Shown here in pieces: positions 9,950-22,085 of a DNA stretch of 64,000 bases (the stretch's first letter is position 1; every line of letters begins with the position of its first letter). This DNA is from Prorocentrum cordatum. Its lineage: Eukaryota > Sar > Dinophyceae > Prorocentrales > Prorocentraceae. Where the stretch lies: contig CAUYUJ010002769.1 in assembly GCA_963575745.1 (NCBI GenBank), positions 316,001-380,000 on the forward strand, in the 5' to 3' direction. Both the position numbers and the translations under genes were made by a program. A model generated the notes under the pieces. The model saw nothing but the letters and a program-made list of their open reading frames with translations. It did no database searches and was not told where the DNA came from.

Positions 9950-11445
9950 CGCCCAGGTGGCTCGGCATGACCCTACAAGCCGTGCGAGAAGCCCCCTCAC
10001 GAGACCATCTACGTATCTTGCCGGAGGTGCAATGCGACAAGGATCCAGGCAAGCTGCCTCCAGCCCCCACCCCTCGACGCCACGGAGACGCAGGATGACG
10101 GTTATCTGGAGGCTTAAGGGGAAAGCGGAATTTCTGACTGACGTGATTGTGCAGTTGGAATCATCGGACACTACACTACGAGACTTGGCAGACAAATCCT
10201 CATCCCACGCGTTTTGGAAGGCGATGTGCACCATCGGAGCCAGGCATTTTTCTCCACCTCCACTGGCACCACGTGCCCACGAATGCGCACAACGACGACA
10301 GCTACTAGAACGGCGAGCGGAACTCAGGCGATCCAGATCACACACCACGGACTTAAACGAGGTAGAGGAGCAACGCAAGGTTCTTTGTTGCAACGTACAG
10401 AAACGGCTAAGGCGCGGCTACATTGGCGGCAAAGGGAATGTTGATTGCCCAGGTTCGTGGAGCGTGGGAAGGACGACGGATGCATAAGGCAGTTAGTCTT
10501 CTCATTAGACAGCACGATGTATATTCGGAGACGGACACCTTGACGGACGCAGCTTGGCACCACGACGCTCAGTAAAGAAGCATGCATGGATAGAAGTTCC
10601 CTGCAGGCCAAGGCGGAATGTATGCTAATGAATCCGGTGGATCGCATGGCGACAACAGAGATCGGACGTCACAACCCCAGGGGGGTGTGCGTGGGAGGTG
10701 AGAGAGGGGACGATCAAAGCTGCGGAGGATTGCGCGGAGCTGGTCACGTACGCCAGGAAGATTTCCCAAAGGCGATCAGTCCCCACAAACATGGCTCCTG
10801 CTGAGCTGTGGGATTTGTGTGTTTTTCGGCAGGCAAAGAGACTGAGACTGGGAGACCTGGTATTGGATCCCAGCCCGAACCCGTGTGCATGAACGCCTTC
10901 AAAGAGTTCGTGCTGCTGGGATTGACGAAGACACAGGCCCCCAAGTTGGTCCCACTGTGTTGGTCTCGGAGTATGGGGCCAGGGCGATGGACAGGAACGC
11001 CAAGCCAGGAGCTTTCGGGAAGCGGGCGATCCACTCGCTGCCGGCCATCGGCAATGTCTTCTTCCGCTAAGCGATTTCGACTTCGGATACCAGCTGGGGC
11101 ATGCGGTTTCGCCCAACACAGGCGGCGCGAAAGAGCGCCAATGGTGACGCAATGTCTAGCATGGAGGTTCAGGCAGAGCAATCTCATCTTCGCCAACACC
11201 GCGAAGGACATGCCAAACGCTTTCGGCAGAGTATCATGGCTTGCTGCTGATCGCGCTGTTGAGAGCTATGCTAACCCTGAGGATTTGGGCACCTTGCAAG
11301 GTAGGAACAGCGTCAGCGACACGATGGGGCAGGAGGGTTGCTTCCACACGGAGCCCATGGTGGGCGGACTCTTTGGCGACCCCTTCATCGTGGGTGCCTC
11401 CGTGGGGGTCTTCGTCGAGCCTGCGGTGACTTGGTCCGTCGCGGT
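9950..11445 (+). pseudogene. Decayed LINE-type reverse transcriptase, relic 1
   Basis: The longest pieces are frames at 9957-10487 and 10808-11650. The first has an Arg/Glu-rich linker (RRQLLERRAELRRSR) of the kind that lies between endonuclease and reverse transcriptase in LINEs. The second has KDMPNAFGRVSW (11204-11240), like RT motif A (D-x2-NAF), and GGLFGDPFIVGA (11363-11398), like motif B. The YADD box is not recognisable, and several frameshifts and stops separate the parts. The family call rests on motif resemblance only. It differs from the relic at 15.9-21.0 kb, whose motif B is CPLSG rather than GDPF, so two LINE lineages have inserted here. Confidence 0.5.
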
Positions 11446-12089
11446 GGATTCGATCCCTGGGACGTCGCTGCTGCAGGGTTGCTTCCGCGACGGGGACGTC
11501 GACCTCTCGCGCTGCCCGTGCGCGGGCGACCTCCGCCGCGCGGTCCCTTCCAGGTCGGCACTCCTTGTTGCCGTGTCGAGTTCGCGCCGTGGACGTAGGC
11601 CCGCTCCTTCTCCTGGCACTCTGACCCCCCCACCACGAGATGGGAGCTGAGGTGGCTCCAGTTCGTCCCATCAGATTTGCCCGAGAACATGCAGAGTACA
11701 GTCGACCCGCATGGTAAGGATGGGCAACCTTCCCAAGGCTACCCTTGCATACTTGCCCCTTCGGCCCATGCTTGGCGACGTTCGCTGGCGAGCCTCGTGC
11801 AAAAGACGCTACCTTGGCCCCCTAAGGCCCTTGCATCGCATCCTTCTGATACGGGTCGGCTGCAGTCTTGAGCCCCCGAAGCAGGGCACCGCCCCTGGCT
11901 GCGCGCCGTCTCGGGGGGGTCCGCCCTGTGACAGGCCGCCTGTGCGTTCGAGATCGAGGTTCCCTGCCACAGCGGCGCGCAGAGTTTGCTCGATCGAAGG
12001 CAGGGTCGATTCGGAGTTCCACTGCGATGTCTTCTCTTGTTTTGTCTTTCTCTTGTTTTGTCTTGTTTTGTATTGGTTTGTCTTGTCTT
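11446..12089. other. No gene recognised
   Basis: GC-rich, then GTTTTGTCTTG-type short repeats at 12035-12085 leading into a TCC tract. A GGTAAGGATGGGCAACCTTCC stretch at 11714 echoes GGTAAAGATGAGCAACTTTCC at 2268, so another dispersed repeat is likely. Confidence 0.4.
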
Positions 12090-12306
12090 CTCCTCTTCCA
12101 CCTCCACCTCCTCCTCCTCCGCACTCCTTCCCCCCCCTCCTCCTGCTCCTCCTCCTCCTCCTCCTCCTCCTCCTCCTCCTCCTCCTCCTCCTCCTCCTCC
12201 TCCTCCTCCTCCCTCCTCCTCTCCTCCTCCTCCTCCTCCTCCTCCTCCTCCTCCTCCTCCTCCTCCTCCTCCTCCTCCTCCTCCCCCTCCTCCTCCCCCT
12301 CCCCCA
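12090..12306. repeat. (TCC)n tract
   Basis: About 210 bp of pyrimidine triplets with few interruptions. Confidence 0.9.
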
Positions 12307-12478
12307 TCCATCACGTGGGACGCCCCCTTCAGCGCCGTTGCTGCTCCCCCTGCCCCTCCGTCCCTATTCCTTCTGAATAGTTCCTCCTTGTCGCACCCCG
12401 GGGCTGGTCGAAAGGTTCGGGCTGGGCGTTTCGCCTGAGCATCCCCATGACTTATGATCCTGAGCATTCGAGTGTGCA

Positions 12479-12730
12479 GCAGATTCACGGATGGAAGGCG
12501 GCCCGCTTTCCAGATGCGGCTCTCGCATCGGCGCCACGCGCATTCGCTTCAGAGAAATAAAGGTTGCAAGAGCTCCACAGACGGAGGGCGGCCCGTTTTC
12601 AAAATGTGGCTCTCGCCTCAGCGCCGCACAAATTCGTTTTTAAGCTCGCAAGTATTTCATTGATGGAGGGTGGTTCCTCTTCAAGATGTGGTTCTCGCCT
12701 TTGCGCCGCGCGCAATCGTCTTAAGAGTTT
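12479..12730 (+). repeat. Three-copy tandem repeat, unit about 88 bp
   Basis: Units begin near 12479, 12571 and 12655. Each has GA(T/C)GGA(A/G)GG(C/T)GG, then (A/T)GTGG(T/C)TCTCGC, then GCGCC(G/A)C. They are followed by a two-copy 75-bp repeat with GTTGAAGTTTCAGAAATGGT near 12825 and 12900. Confidence 0.6.
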
Positions 12731-13066
12731 GCAGCAGTTTCGAATCTTCTCAAAGTTAACATACCAGGAATGTTCTTTTGGCACGATGACGGTTTTTGAG
12801 GGCGCAACGGTCACGTTGATTTACGGTGTTGAAGTTTCAGAAATGGTGTTCTGGCACGGTTCAGAAGTCAAGACGCAACAGGCACCGTGATTGTCGGCGT
12901 TGAAGTTCTAGAAATGGTGCTTTTGCACAGTTCTAGATTTTCGAGCGGTTGTCTCCCAACGGGGCACTCCCCAGTGAAAATACATCTTTATAGGGGCCTA
13001 TGCAGATGGAATTTAGAGGTAGGGTGTATTGCAATATCGTTGATGAGCCCTGGGTTTACACTGTTC

Positions 13067-13132
13067 CTCCTCCTCCTCCTCCTCCTCCTCCTCCTCCTCC
13101 TCCTCCTCTCCTCCTCCTCCTCCTCCTCGGGG
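13067..13132. repeat. (CCT)n tract
   Basis: Short pyrimidine triplet microsatellite. Confidence 0.9.
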
Positions 13133-13426
13133 CCCTGGGGCATCAACGAACGATTCAGGATGACAAACCGGCCGTGGGGAAAGGGTTTTTGCTTTTGGGG
13201 AGGCCCACGCAGTTCCAGACATTGGATGTCAGGGTATCCCAGGCCCGAATCTGTACGTGACGACTCATGGTGAAGCCGATGTCCCAGGACCTGCAGGAGG
13301 CAGTGAACATGGACACCTTTGGGGCCCTTCCGGGGCCCCGAGAGAATATCCGCTCCCTTTGCCTCCAAGGCTCCTTGGGCATCGGTTCCCCAGGCGGCGA
13401 ATGTCCATCAATTCCAGCCTCTGGCT

Positions 13427-13830
13427 GCACGGCAGGTTCGCGTCGTGTCGACGCGACGGCCACCCCAGCGCGGGCGTTGAACGCCGCCAGGATCCCAGAA
13501 TAGGTCGATTTCGAGCGATCAGTGTCGTCGGACTGCCGCCATCGTGCTTAAGCGGTCGCCGGGTGCCCCCCCTCCTCCTTCCCCTCGTCCTCCTCCTCGT
13601 CCGCGGCGCATGACGCGGCGATCCCGAGGGGCCCATGGGCACGGAAGCTGCCAGTGGCTGCCTTCTCGCGCGCTGGTGCTCTCTCTGCATGGTGGTGCCC
13701 CCCTCCCTCGCAGCCCCAGGCAGTTGATGCGGCCGTGCCGGGGGGGCGGCCATCGCTCGGGGTTGCACGCTCCACACGGTCCCAGACGCCAGCGCAGAAG
13801 TCGCCATGACACGGACCTGAGCCTGCCGCA
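13427..13830. repeat. Foldback element family FB2, degraded copy
   Basis: The left arm TGCACGGCAGGTTCGCGTCG (13427-13446) has a diverged inverse near 13801-13830 (ATGACACGGACCTGAGCCTG). A further right-arm-like stretch lies at 14186-14215. The internal GTTGAACGCCGCCA is shared with the copy at 33390. Confidence 0.4.
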
Positions 13831-15018
13831 GTGGCGTTGTGAACCGTCTTTGCCGGACGGGGCGGTTCCAGAGTCTAAGCCTAGGATCCGGAGCGGCGAT
13901 GTCCCCGTCGGGCGAGCTCGGCGCAGGCGTGCGGGATCCCGCTGGCAGCCGCCGCTGGGCGATCCCCTCTCCGGTTGCCGTGCTGTGGTGTTTGCTGCCC
14001 GTGCTCGCGTGGCCGTAGCCGCCCCGGACGGGATGCGGTGGGCTCGTGCCACGCCAGCGCGGCGGCGGCCCGAGCGCGGGCCTTCGAGGTGGAACGCCGC
14101 CAATCGGCCGACATCAAAGGGTTTCCCCTGCCGCAGTGCGGGGGTCGTTCCGCGATCGTTCAAGGTTGAGAGGTCCACGCGACGTCAGGAACCAATGCCC
14201 GTGTCGCCACTACACGAACGTGCCTCAAGGTCAATCTGCCATCGTGCCTCGAGCCGCAAGAGTTATGAGTCATACGTTTTCGGAGGTCCGCGATAGCCTT
14301 CAAACACTCATGCTTGTTTTTGCCTCTGTTTTTCTTCCTCTGCCGTTTTTGCGTTTCCCAGTGATCAGGCTTGTATCCAGTATCCTCGTCGCCTCGGTCT
14401 CTGAACCCCCAGACCCCTGAGCTCTCCCTGGGGCCCTCCCTGTCGCTGGGGCCGTGCCGCCGCTCGGCTCTGGGCTCCGATCGCTTCGGGCTGTCCTCCA
14501 CCGCGCGATCGGCCCCGCGTCCCTCGCTGTCCTCCCAGAGATCCGGCGTCATCATTTTGTTTTTTCCATACGGGGTCCCCAGGAGTCCCAACCCATTCCG
14601 CAGCACCGTCTTTGCATCCTGAGTCGTTTTGTTGACGGTCCCGGGGCCCAGCGAGGGCCCCTGGAGGCCAACACTTGTGAAAAACCTCCGCCTTGATTTT
14701 TTCAGTGCGTTGGATCTCTGGGCTCGCGTGTCGCCCTCGTCGTCGACCTCGTCGCCCCCGTCCGTCGTCCGTGGTTCTCGGCCGCCGGGCGTGTCGCCTC
14801 TCTCTGCGCTTCTTGCCGCAGGCCTCCTCTTCGGCTCCCTCCGCTCTCCCGCCCTCCTTGACGGCCGCGCTCTGCCGCCGCCGATGCTCGCCCCCTCCTG
14901 GCGCCTGCGCTAGTGTGCGCTCGCTTGGCAGGAGGGGGGGCCCCTTGTCGCCACGGCCAGATCCTCCGCCGCATCCTGATCAAGGGACGCTCCAGGAGAT
15001 CTCCGGGGGCCGACTGGC
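13831..15018. other. No gene recognised; dispersed promoter-like fragment at 14570
   Basis: GC-rich with no supported coding region. ACGGGGTCCCCAGGAGTCCC at 14570 followed by CAACCCATTCC resembles the GGGTCCCCGGGAAGTCCC upstream block of the duplicated gene at 24.28 kb. A related ACGGGGTCCCCAGAGAATCT occurs at 1912. Confidence 0.35.
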
Positions 15019-15132
15019 GAGGAGGAGGAGGAGGAGGAGGAGGAGGAGGAGGAGGAGGAGGAGCAGAGGAGGAGGAGGAGGAGGAGGAGGAGGAGGAGGA
15101 GGAGGAGGAAGAGGAGGGAGGGAGGAGGAGCA
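15019..15132. repeat. (GGA)n tract
   Basis: Purine triplet microsatellite, opposite in strand sense to most pyrimidine tracts in the window. Confidence 0.9.
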
Positions 15133-15150
15133 GGGGAGGCGGTTTGCGGC

Positions 15151-15750
15151 GTGTGCAGCAGGAGGCGCAGCGGGAAGAGGACGAGGAGGATGAGGGAGGA
15201 GGGCGATCCCTCGGACCACACCGCTCTTCGACTGCTTGGATGTGCACGAGCAGCGCTTCATGCTCTTTGGATCCCCGCACTGCTCCGACTTTGCCGGGGG
15301 TCTGTATCGACACTTGCGGCGCTCACGCGGCAGGTGTCCTTCTGGCGCACCGCCTTCGGCGTCGTAGGGTCCCTCATCGGCGTTGCGTGCATGATCGTCT
15401 TCCCCTGTGCGTACAAGGCGCCTGCTGGGAGGTACAAGTGTGCGTGCCATTGCTGCTCCTCGGGTGTCCGTTGCTCGACGGAGCAGTTTGGAGCGACAGC
15501 AGCGTGTCTAGCAGGAACGGCGGGTGCCACTGCAGTCATCGGCGGAGGAATTCTTCTCTACCTCGTTGCGGTCTCAACCTTCTCCTGTACATCGACTCGT
15601 GCTGGAGTTTCACGACTTTCCCCGACTAGCTTGGATTTGTTTGTCTGTTTTGGGGCTTATGTGTTATGTCGATCGACGTGTTTCGATCTGCCAGGATTTC
15701 TTTGGTTGGATCCCGACAGCTTGATTGGACAGGACTCGTCATGCCCGTAG
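15151..15750 (+). CDS. Unassigned open frame with two hydrophobic segments
   Basis: I do not recognise this 199-codon frame. Its middle has two hydrophobic stretches: AFGVVGSLIGVACMIVFPCA (about 15350-15410) and, after a Cys-rich loop (CACHCCSSGVRCS), GATAACLAGTAGATAVIGGG and ILLYLVAV (about 15490-15580). This would suit a small membrane protein. Against a gene: the start lies inside the GGA tract, no splice partners are evident, and the frame adjoins a decayed LINE. It may be a fragment of an exon or chance. Treat as a weak call. Confidence 0.25.
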   Translation: MCSRRRSGKRTRRMREEGDPSDHTALRLLGCARAALHALWIPALLRLCRGSVSTLAALTRQVSFWRTAFGVVGSLIGVACMIVFPCAYKAPAGRYKCACHCCSSGVRCSTEQFGATAACLAGTAGATAVIGGGILLYLVAVSTFSCTSTRAGVSRLSPTSLDLFVCFGAYVLCRSTCFDLPGFLWLDPDSLIGQDSSCP

Positions 15751-15899
15751 GCATGTCACCGCCCCATCTCGTTCTCCCCCCTCCTTTTCCCGCCTCGCGC
15801 TGCTCCATGCTGCTCCGCCCCCTCGCCGTCCTCCAGGTCCTGCTCCTCCTCCTCTTCCTCCTCTTCCTCCTCTTCCTCCTCTTCCTTTCAATCCGTATC

Positions 15900-18800
15900 C
15901 ATACTGGCTCCAGGTTGCAAGCCCCTCTCGCAATGGAGTGGATACCTCTGATCCGAGGCGAGACCCAGTTGCTTTCACCTCATCGATTCTCACGGCGAGC
16001 CGCCAGCGGCCGCGCGATATGTTCACACACACACACACATCGCACTCGAGATGGCGGGTGGGCGGATGTTTCCGATTCCTGCGACTTGGGTGTGCCCACA
16101 CATTGCAAGGCTTACGCGAGTACATCCTCAGGGTCCAGTCAGCTGCCATACCTGATGAAGAAGTCGCCGATGTGGACGAGGGGCCCAGTTAGGCGCACGG
16201 TGCTCAGAAGGAGCAGGTCAAGGACGACACCGAACAATAGTCCGAGGTCATTGACGTCGAAGGGCTCCACGTGCTAGGCGCTGGGGCCCCATCACCGTTG
16301 CCGCCGTCCCCTTCTCATCCATCCGATGCTGGCGCTCCTGACGGAATCATGAGCCTCCTCCGCAGCATGAGCCAGATCATATCGAGCGCTGCCACAAACA
16401 AGCGGTTTCGCAAGCATCCAGAGCCAGATTGCCAGTCGTGAACAGAAGTTCCAGGTTCTCGAGACCAATGCCCTCAACATCGAGACAGGCACGTGTGAGA
16501 ATAACACAACCGCAGTCGAGGCTGCCATCAAGGAAACATTGGAAACTCCTCTCGCCGCCTGCGAGAATGCTGCCATTTCCATCGGTAGTTGCTCTACTCG
16601 CAGCGAGTTCTCGTCAGCAGGCTCCGCTGCTTCAGGTTCGATTGAAAGCTTCATCCAAGCCGCACACCTACCAGCCGCGAGGCTCATACCTGCAAGATCT
16701 GGATCGGTTGTGCTTCTCGCGCCGCGTCGTTGCGAGGGTGATGCTGAATCATTCCGCGCCAAGGTCTTCAGCGCCATTCTTACCCACAATAACCAGGGAG
16801 CAGTCATCGCCAATAACGTGTATGTGAGCTGCTCCATCGGGTTCTCTGCCACCGACGTCGCCAACACCCTTTTCGATGTCATGAAGAACGTGGGCCTCTT
16901 TTTTATATTGATCTTGTATTCGCTAAGATGCATCTCTTCGGTGCAGGTTCGACGAAAATCAGGAGATACGCCTGCACCACAAAGCTTTCTGAGGCCTGTG
17001 GCAAGCCATCATCAGTCACATAAGGAGACGCACAGATAAGGCAACGACCGCTGTCTTGGGTGCAATGGTCCGCGCGACCTCCTCTTCCTGCTGTTCGGTA
17101 GCGACGACGTCGAGGTCCGCGCTATGCTGGTGGAGAGGGGACGACACATATGTCTTCAATATGAAGTACGACAGCCTCGCTCAGTCTGTGATCAATCGCA
17201 CCGATGTCGACGAGCTCGCAGCGCCCCGCACTGGACGAGGGCATTTCGTCGCGAGCCTTGCGCTCAAGGGTTGATGTCAGACCGAAGCGCGTTGGGCGCG
17301 CCTCTGCTCCTGCCTCCTTTTTCAAGCATGTGTTGCTCCTCTTCCTCGTTTTCGTTCTTGAGCTCGTGCTCCTACCCCGGGGATGTCCCTGCCCCCTTCG
17401 GTTCCCGCGGCCCCGAGGATGCATTTTCTTTCGAATTTCCTGCGAAGCTGTCTATCGAGTCTTGGAATGACCATCGCGCGTGCAACTCTGCGCGGTGAGC
17501 TCACATCCCGCGCAAGAGAAGAATCCGAGCGAAGGGTCAAACACATGCACTTGCGAGTTTCACGGCGCAGGCAAGATGGGGGAGGGGACATTACATAGGT
17601 CTGCGGCGTGGACCGGGGAAGAGCGGGCATAGGGTGGGGGTCATCTCGGTTTCGCGCGAGCCCCTGCGCCGCCGTTTCGCAGCCATTGCCTTGCCGGCTC
17701 TTTCTTCCGTCCGCTTGTTTGCGTTGTGCGCTGCTCTAGGTAGATGGGGTCGGAGTAACCAACAAACGTGCGAGTGGCGTGCCGAAGTGGACATGCGCCG
17801 CGCGGGGAACCGCATGCGAACCCTGCCACTGGGGCCTTCGGTGGAGCTCCCGATGAGGCCGCGACGCGTGCGAGGAGCGTGTCGAAATTGACGTGCGGCG
17901 CGCGGCGGGCCGCATGCGGACTCTGCCGCTGGGTTTTCAGTGGAGCTCCTTACGGGGCTACGCAACGTGTGAGTGGCGGGCTTATCGACATGCCACTGGG
18001 CCCTCCGGTGGCAATCCTTACGGGGCCACGTGAGGGCTGCGCCGGAATGGACGTGCGGTGGGCGGGGGGCCGCGCGCGACCCCGCCGCTGGGGCCTTCGG
18101 CGGAGCTCTCTACGGGGCCACGAAGCGCGTGATTGGTTCGCCGGAGCAAGGAGGTGAGGGGGGCCGAGGCAGGGATGGATGGAGGGGGGGCGGAAAGGGG
18201 GCGGGGGCGGGGCGTCGTCTTTTCAACGCGAGGGCTCAGCGCCAGTGGATGGTAGAGAACACCGAATATGTAAAGGAACTTTCTTCTGTCACCATGTGGC
18301 TTGCCTTCGAGAAGCCAGGGGCTCCTGGAATGAGCCCAGCGTCCTAGAAGAAATCGAAAGTATCAGGGGCGTTGGCGCGTAATGCGAAGTTCGAGGCGCT
18401 GGAGGATACGTCACATGTGCTAGCGGGTCTTTTTGTGAGCAGTTTTGCAGCGCCGTTCGCGTTGCCCGTCGAGGACGCGCTCGTTCTTTCCATGTGTCTT
18501 GCCCAAAAAGAGCGCTGTAAAACATGGACATCCACAACGTCCATTCCACTCCCATTCTCAGAGCTTAGACGAAGTTCCGGGAGCTTTGGTCCCCCTTCTC
18601 CAGTGCCCTCAGCTTCATCGCTGGCAACTGGAACTTCTGCTGCGAAGGCGAAGGGTCGCAACGTCAGTCAGGTAGATTTCTTTCTGCCAAGCCCGGCGCA
18701 GTCAGACATGCTGCTCGTCTTTTCTCTCTGCGTGCCGAATGAATCCAGGAGATGCCCGCGCACCGCGCGGTCCTCGACGGCGCCATCATCTTCGTTTCAT

Positions 18801-21030
18801 GGCTCAATGTCATTTTGCGCAGCGCGTCCGCGGCGGAGCTGTTGGACGCGCAGCCGGCCGCCATGACTATCGGGGACGTCGCGGGCAGGCCGCGCTCTCG
18901 GATCGCACCCCCACCTGCAGTTCGCTGGCGCGTAGAAGGCCCCGTTCGGATTTTAATTCCAGGCCCCCGAGGCGGGCCTCCAAGCGCCTTGAGTTGCAGG
19001 GGCAGCGCGACTTCGCCTTTCACAAAGCTGGCCCCCTCAGTTCGGGCCTCTGGGATCGTCCTGAGGAGTCGATAGTCATGATTCGTCGTGCATCTGGGCC
19101 CCCATGGCCAACCTGCAGCCTCGAAGCGCGCATGCCGCGCCCGAAAAGACCACCCGGAGTTGGGCTCTCATGCGCGCGGCTCGCGTACGTGAACGCAGCG
19201 TCGCGTCGAGGGTTTGCAGGGCGCGCCCCTTCCTGAGCCATGTCCTGGACCTGGACATTGCATCGTAGTTGAGGCTTCCACCTGCGCGCCAGGGCCCCGT
19301 TGCTCCTCCAGCCATGCGCCTCGGTCGTCGAAGACAGCTTCACCGGTGCCGTTCCGCTTGGGCCCACGGGCGCCGCGGGGCCCGTCTTGCTGGAATCACC
19401 GACCTCCCAGAGGTCGAGCATGCGGACCCAGACGTTGTCGCCCAGCGATTAGCTCAGCATCGCTGCAGCGTGCCATATGGGCACAGGTGCGCCCCTGATT
19501 AGCTCGAAGTCGTTCGACAGTCTTGCAGCCAGCACCGCCCGTTGCAGAATGTGAGTTTTGTTTGGGAGATTATCGGCAGATTTGAACGAAGGTCAAGGGC
19601 CCCTCTCCAGGTCCAGGCGGCCTATCCCTCTCCCTCGTCTACTCGGCCCTTTTCGCCGGCCTGTGCGCCGGCGACGGCTTCAACAATGACTTCGCCGTCT
19701 GTCTCGTCAAGGGTGAGGTGCCGCCAGATGCGTTCGAAGCGCGCCATTCAGTCGGTTAGACCAGATCTACCGCACAATTAGATACACGCACCAGGCTCTG
19801 GAGCATTGCACTCAATCGTGCACGGGTGCATACTTGTCGGGCGGCATGCTGCCACGAGCAGTCTGGCTTTGTGCGCGGCCGCCCTGTGTGCGACAAACCG
19901 TTGGTCTCGAGGCCAGCATGCGTCATCCCCTTTGCCAGCAAAGTTTCGCCGACTGCGAATGCGCCCTTTGCGATGGTAAAGCTGTTCCCCTACCTCACGA
20001 ATGCATCCACTGGATTCTGGAGTTTATGCATATTCCCCCACCAAGGTTCCGATGGGTCATCGAGCTTTTGCATTCTACACGTAGGGTCGGTACTTCGTAC
20101 AATGGAGATCTTAACCATGGTCCCTGGTGGACAGGTGGCATGAAACACGAGTGCCCGTTATCAGGATTGCTGTCCGCCCTCTGCCTTGATCCCATCCTCC
20201 GCTTGATGCCATCTCGTTCCACTCGTGACTCCACTCGACCCGGAGCGATCGCCGACGACGTCGGCATTGCCAGCGCTTGCGTGTACAATGCCTTCGCCCT
20301 CGCGTGCCCTATACGGGCGCCGCTGCTGGCGCGGCGGGTCTCGTTTCGAAGGACGAGAGTATCTAGATAGTCATGCCCAAGAAGCCAGGTCGCCAAGCGT
20401 TTCTAGCCCGAGTCTGGGCTTTGGGGATACGGTGGCAGAAGTTCAAGTTCACCGACACGGGGGAGTCGGCGTCCGCGTCGTCTTGAACAGGCAGTGGGGT
20501 TCTTGGACCGTTCCAGGAATGAAGTTCATCGATTGGGTCGCTCGCACTAAGGCCATGCGCCCTACCTCGGGCGCGCGAGAAGCGAAGCATTGCGAGGCAT
20601 ACCTTTTTCGATTTCACCACGCTCGCGTTCATTTTGCGGCTTCACCTCCCGAGCCCCCAAATCTTGATCTTCGATTACGGTTCGCTACAGATGTTGATTG
20701 AGTCTGTCCGAGATCTGTATAGCAAATATTCCTTGTACCGTCTCAAGGCCACCGGCATCCTTGTCCAGCCCAGGTGTGTAAATACCGCATCTCGCGCATC
20801 TCCGTTGAGGCTCGCGACCCACTCCAAGATTTTGCAGGACATGCGTGTACCAATCGGCCATTCCAGTACTTCAGACGACGGCGTAATTACCTGGGAGCGT
20901 CGCGGCTCGCATCTCAACTTTAAATTCAGGGGTTTATCAGAGAACTGTTTCGCCTTGAATCGTTTCTCCTGCATGCTTGAGCTCGGTGCTAAAAAGGTTC
21001 CCAGAAAAAGGTGTGAGCCAATCTTCTGAT
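15900..21030 (+). pseudogene. Decayed LINE-type retroelement, relic 2
   Basis: The reverse transcriptase core can be read in pieces: EQSGFVRGRPVCDKPL (19853-19903, like the QxGFRxGRS box), KHECPLSGLLSALCLDPILR (20141-20200, RT motif B with xGCPLS) and AIADDVGIA (20243-20270, the catalytic ADD). The pieces are in different frames and separated by stops, so the element is dead. Upstream material at 16330-17040 has composition compatible with a degraded first ORF, and 20370-21030 continues beyond the RT, but neither shows a firm domain. A 95-bp minisatellite interrupts it at 17767-18130. The outer limits are estimates. LINEs of this sort move by target-primed reverse transcription. Confidence 0.6.
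17767..18130 (+). repeat. Minisatellite, unit about 95 bp
   Basis: About four units (from 17767, 17871, 17964 and 18030). Each has GTG(C/A)G...GGCCGC..GCG..C(C/T)CTGCC(A/G)CTGGG followed by GGTGGAGCTC and ACGGGGC(C/T)ACG. The third is shortened. Confidence 0.65.
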
Positions 21031-22085
21031 GCGCGCTTGCGATCCCCCCACTTCAGCCCTTCCGGCTCGCACTCATCGCTGGCTTCCAGCATCTCGCGAG
21101 CAGGGTGATCTGTTGTGCTCAAGCTTGTTGCGGGCAGAGTCCCACCATGTGTTCAGTCTTCGCTGGCCCGCACGATCTGCAATGCTTGGGCGACCGCCAG
21201 GCGATCTCGGGGGCCTACCCACGTGTTTGTGCAAATGTGTGATTGTGATTGCGTGTGCTCCACAGGGGCCCCGAGGCCCCCGACTCGCTTACTCGCATGC
21301 TTGAATGTGATCCTCTTCCCGCCGTTTCCCCGCTTCTGCCTTGTCATCCTCCTGTCCTGCCTTCCTTCGGTGGTCCCGCTCTCGCCTCTGTCTTTTCTCT
21401 GCTCCCTCTCCCTTTCGATCAGCTGCTTTCGTTCGCTCTGATGCTCGATTCAGCCACCTGTTGTTATCATGATTGCAAAAGGGTCCCGCAGGTTCTCGAG
21501 CGAAGGTTGGCCTTGCCGAGCCCTCAAGTTCCGTATTTGCCTGATCTACAGGAGGATACCGCAGCTTGCCGACCACCCCCCCACTGGTTGGACGCGGACT
21601 CGCGTCTCGTATCTTTTCGTCTCTTGTTCTTGGCCGCACTTCTTTCTCTGGCGAGTGAATTCCTCGTCTTCCTGTCAGTCCCTTCTTCCGCGTTTCCCGG
21701 GCAGGGCACCTGCCCAGGGTTCTCGTTTAGTTGGTAACCTTGTCCCTGGGTGCCATGTTGGGGGGAGGCCGGAGGAATTCCATTCGGTACATAACGAGGT
21801 GCTGCCGCATTCCGCATGGAAGAAATGCATTTCGCGCGTCCCCGCTTGAGGGACGAGGACGCCCCATGTCGGATCCGCGATGAATGACCAAGTCCGTTGA
21901 CCTTTGTTTTCCCTTGTGGAAGAGAGGGTGCGGACCGTTTTCCGCAGAATCCGCGATACATAACGTGGCCTGAAGACCCTCACATTTTAAATCACATAGA
22001 AAATGTGTTGACTATCTGCGTCCCCGCTCGAGGATGTCTCGAGCGAAGCGCTCGTTTTGGAGAAATGGAGAGGCCGTCCCTTCCT
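21031..22085. other. No gene recognised
   Basis: Mixed-composition sequence. GCGTCCCCGCTTGAGG near 21836 recurs as GCGTCCCCGCTCGAGG near 22018. No coding frame shows a domain. Confidence 0.4.
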
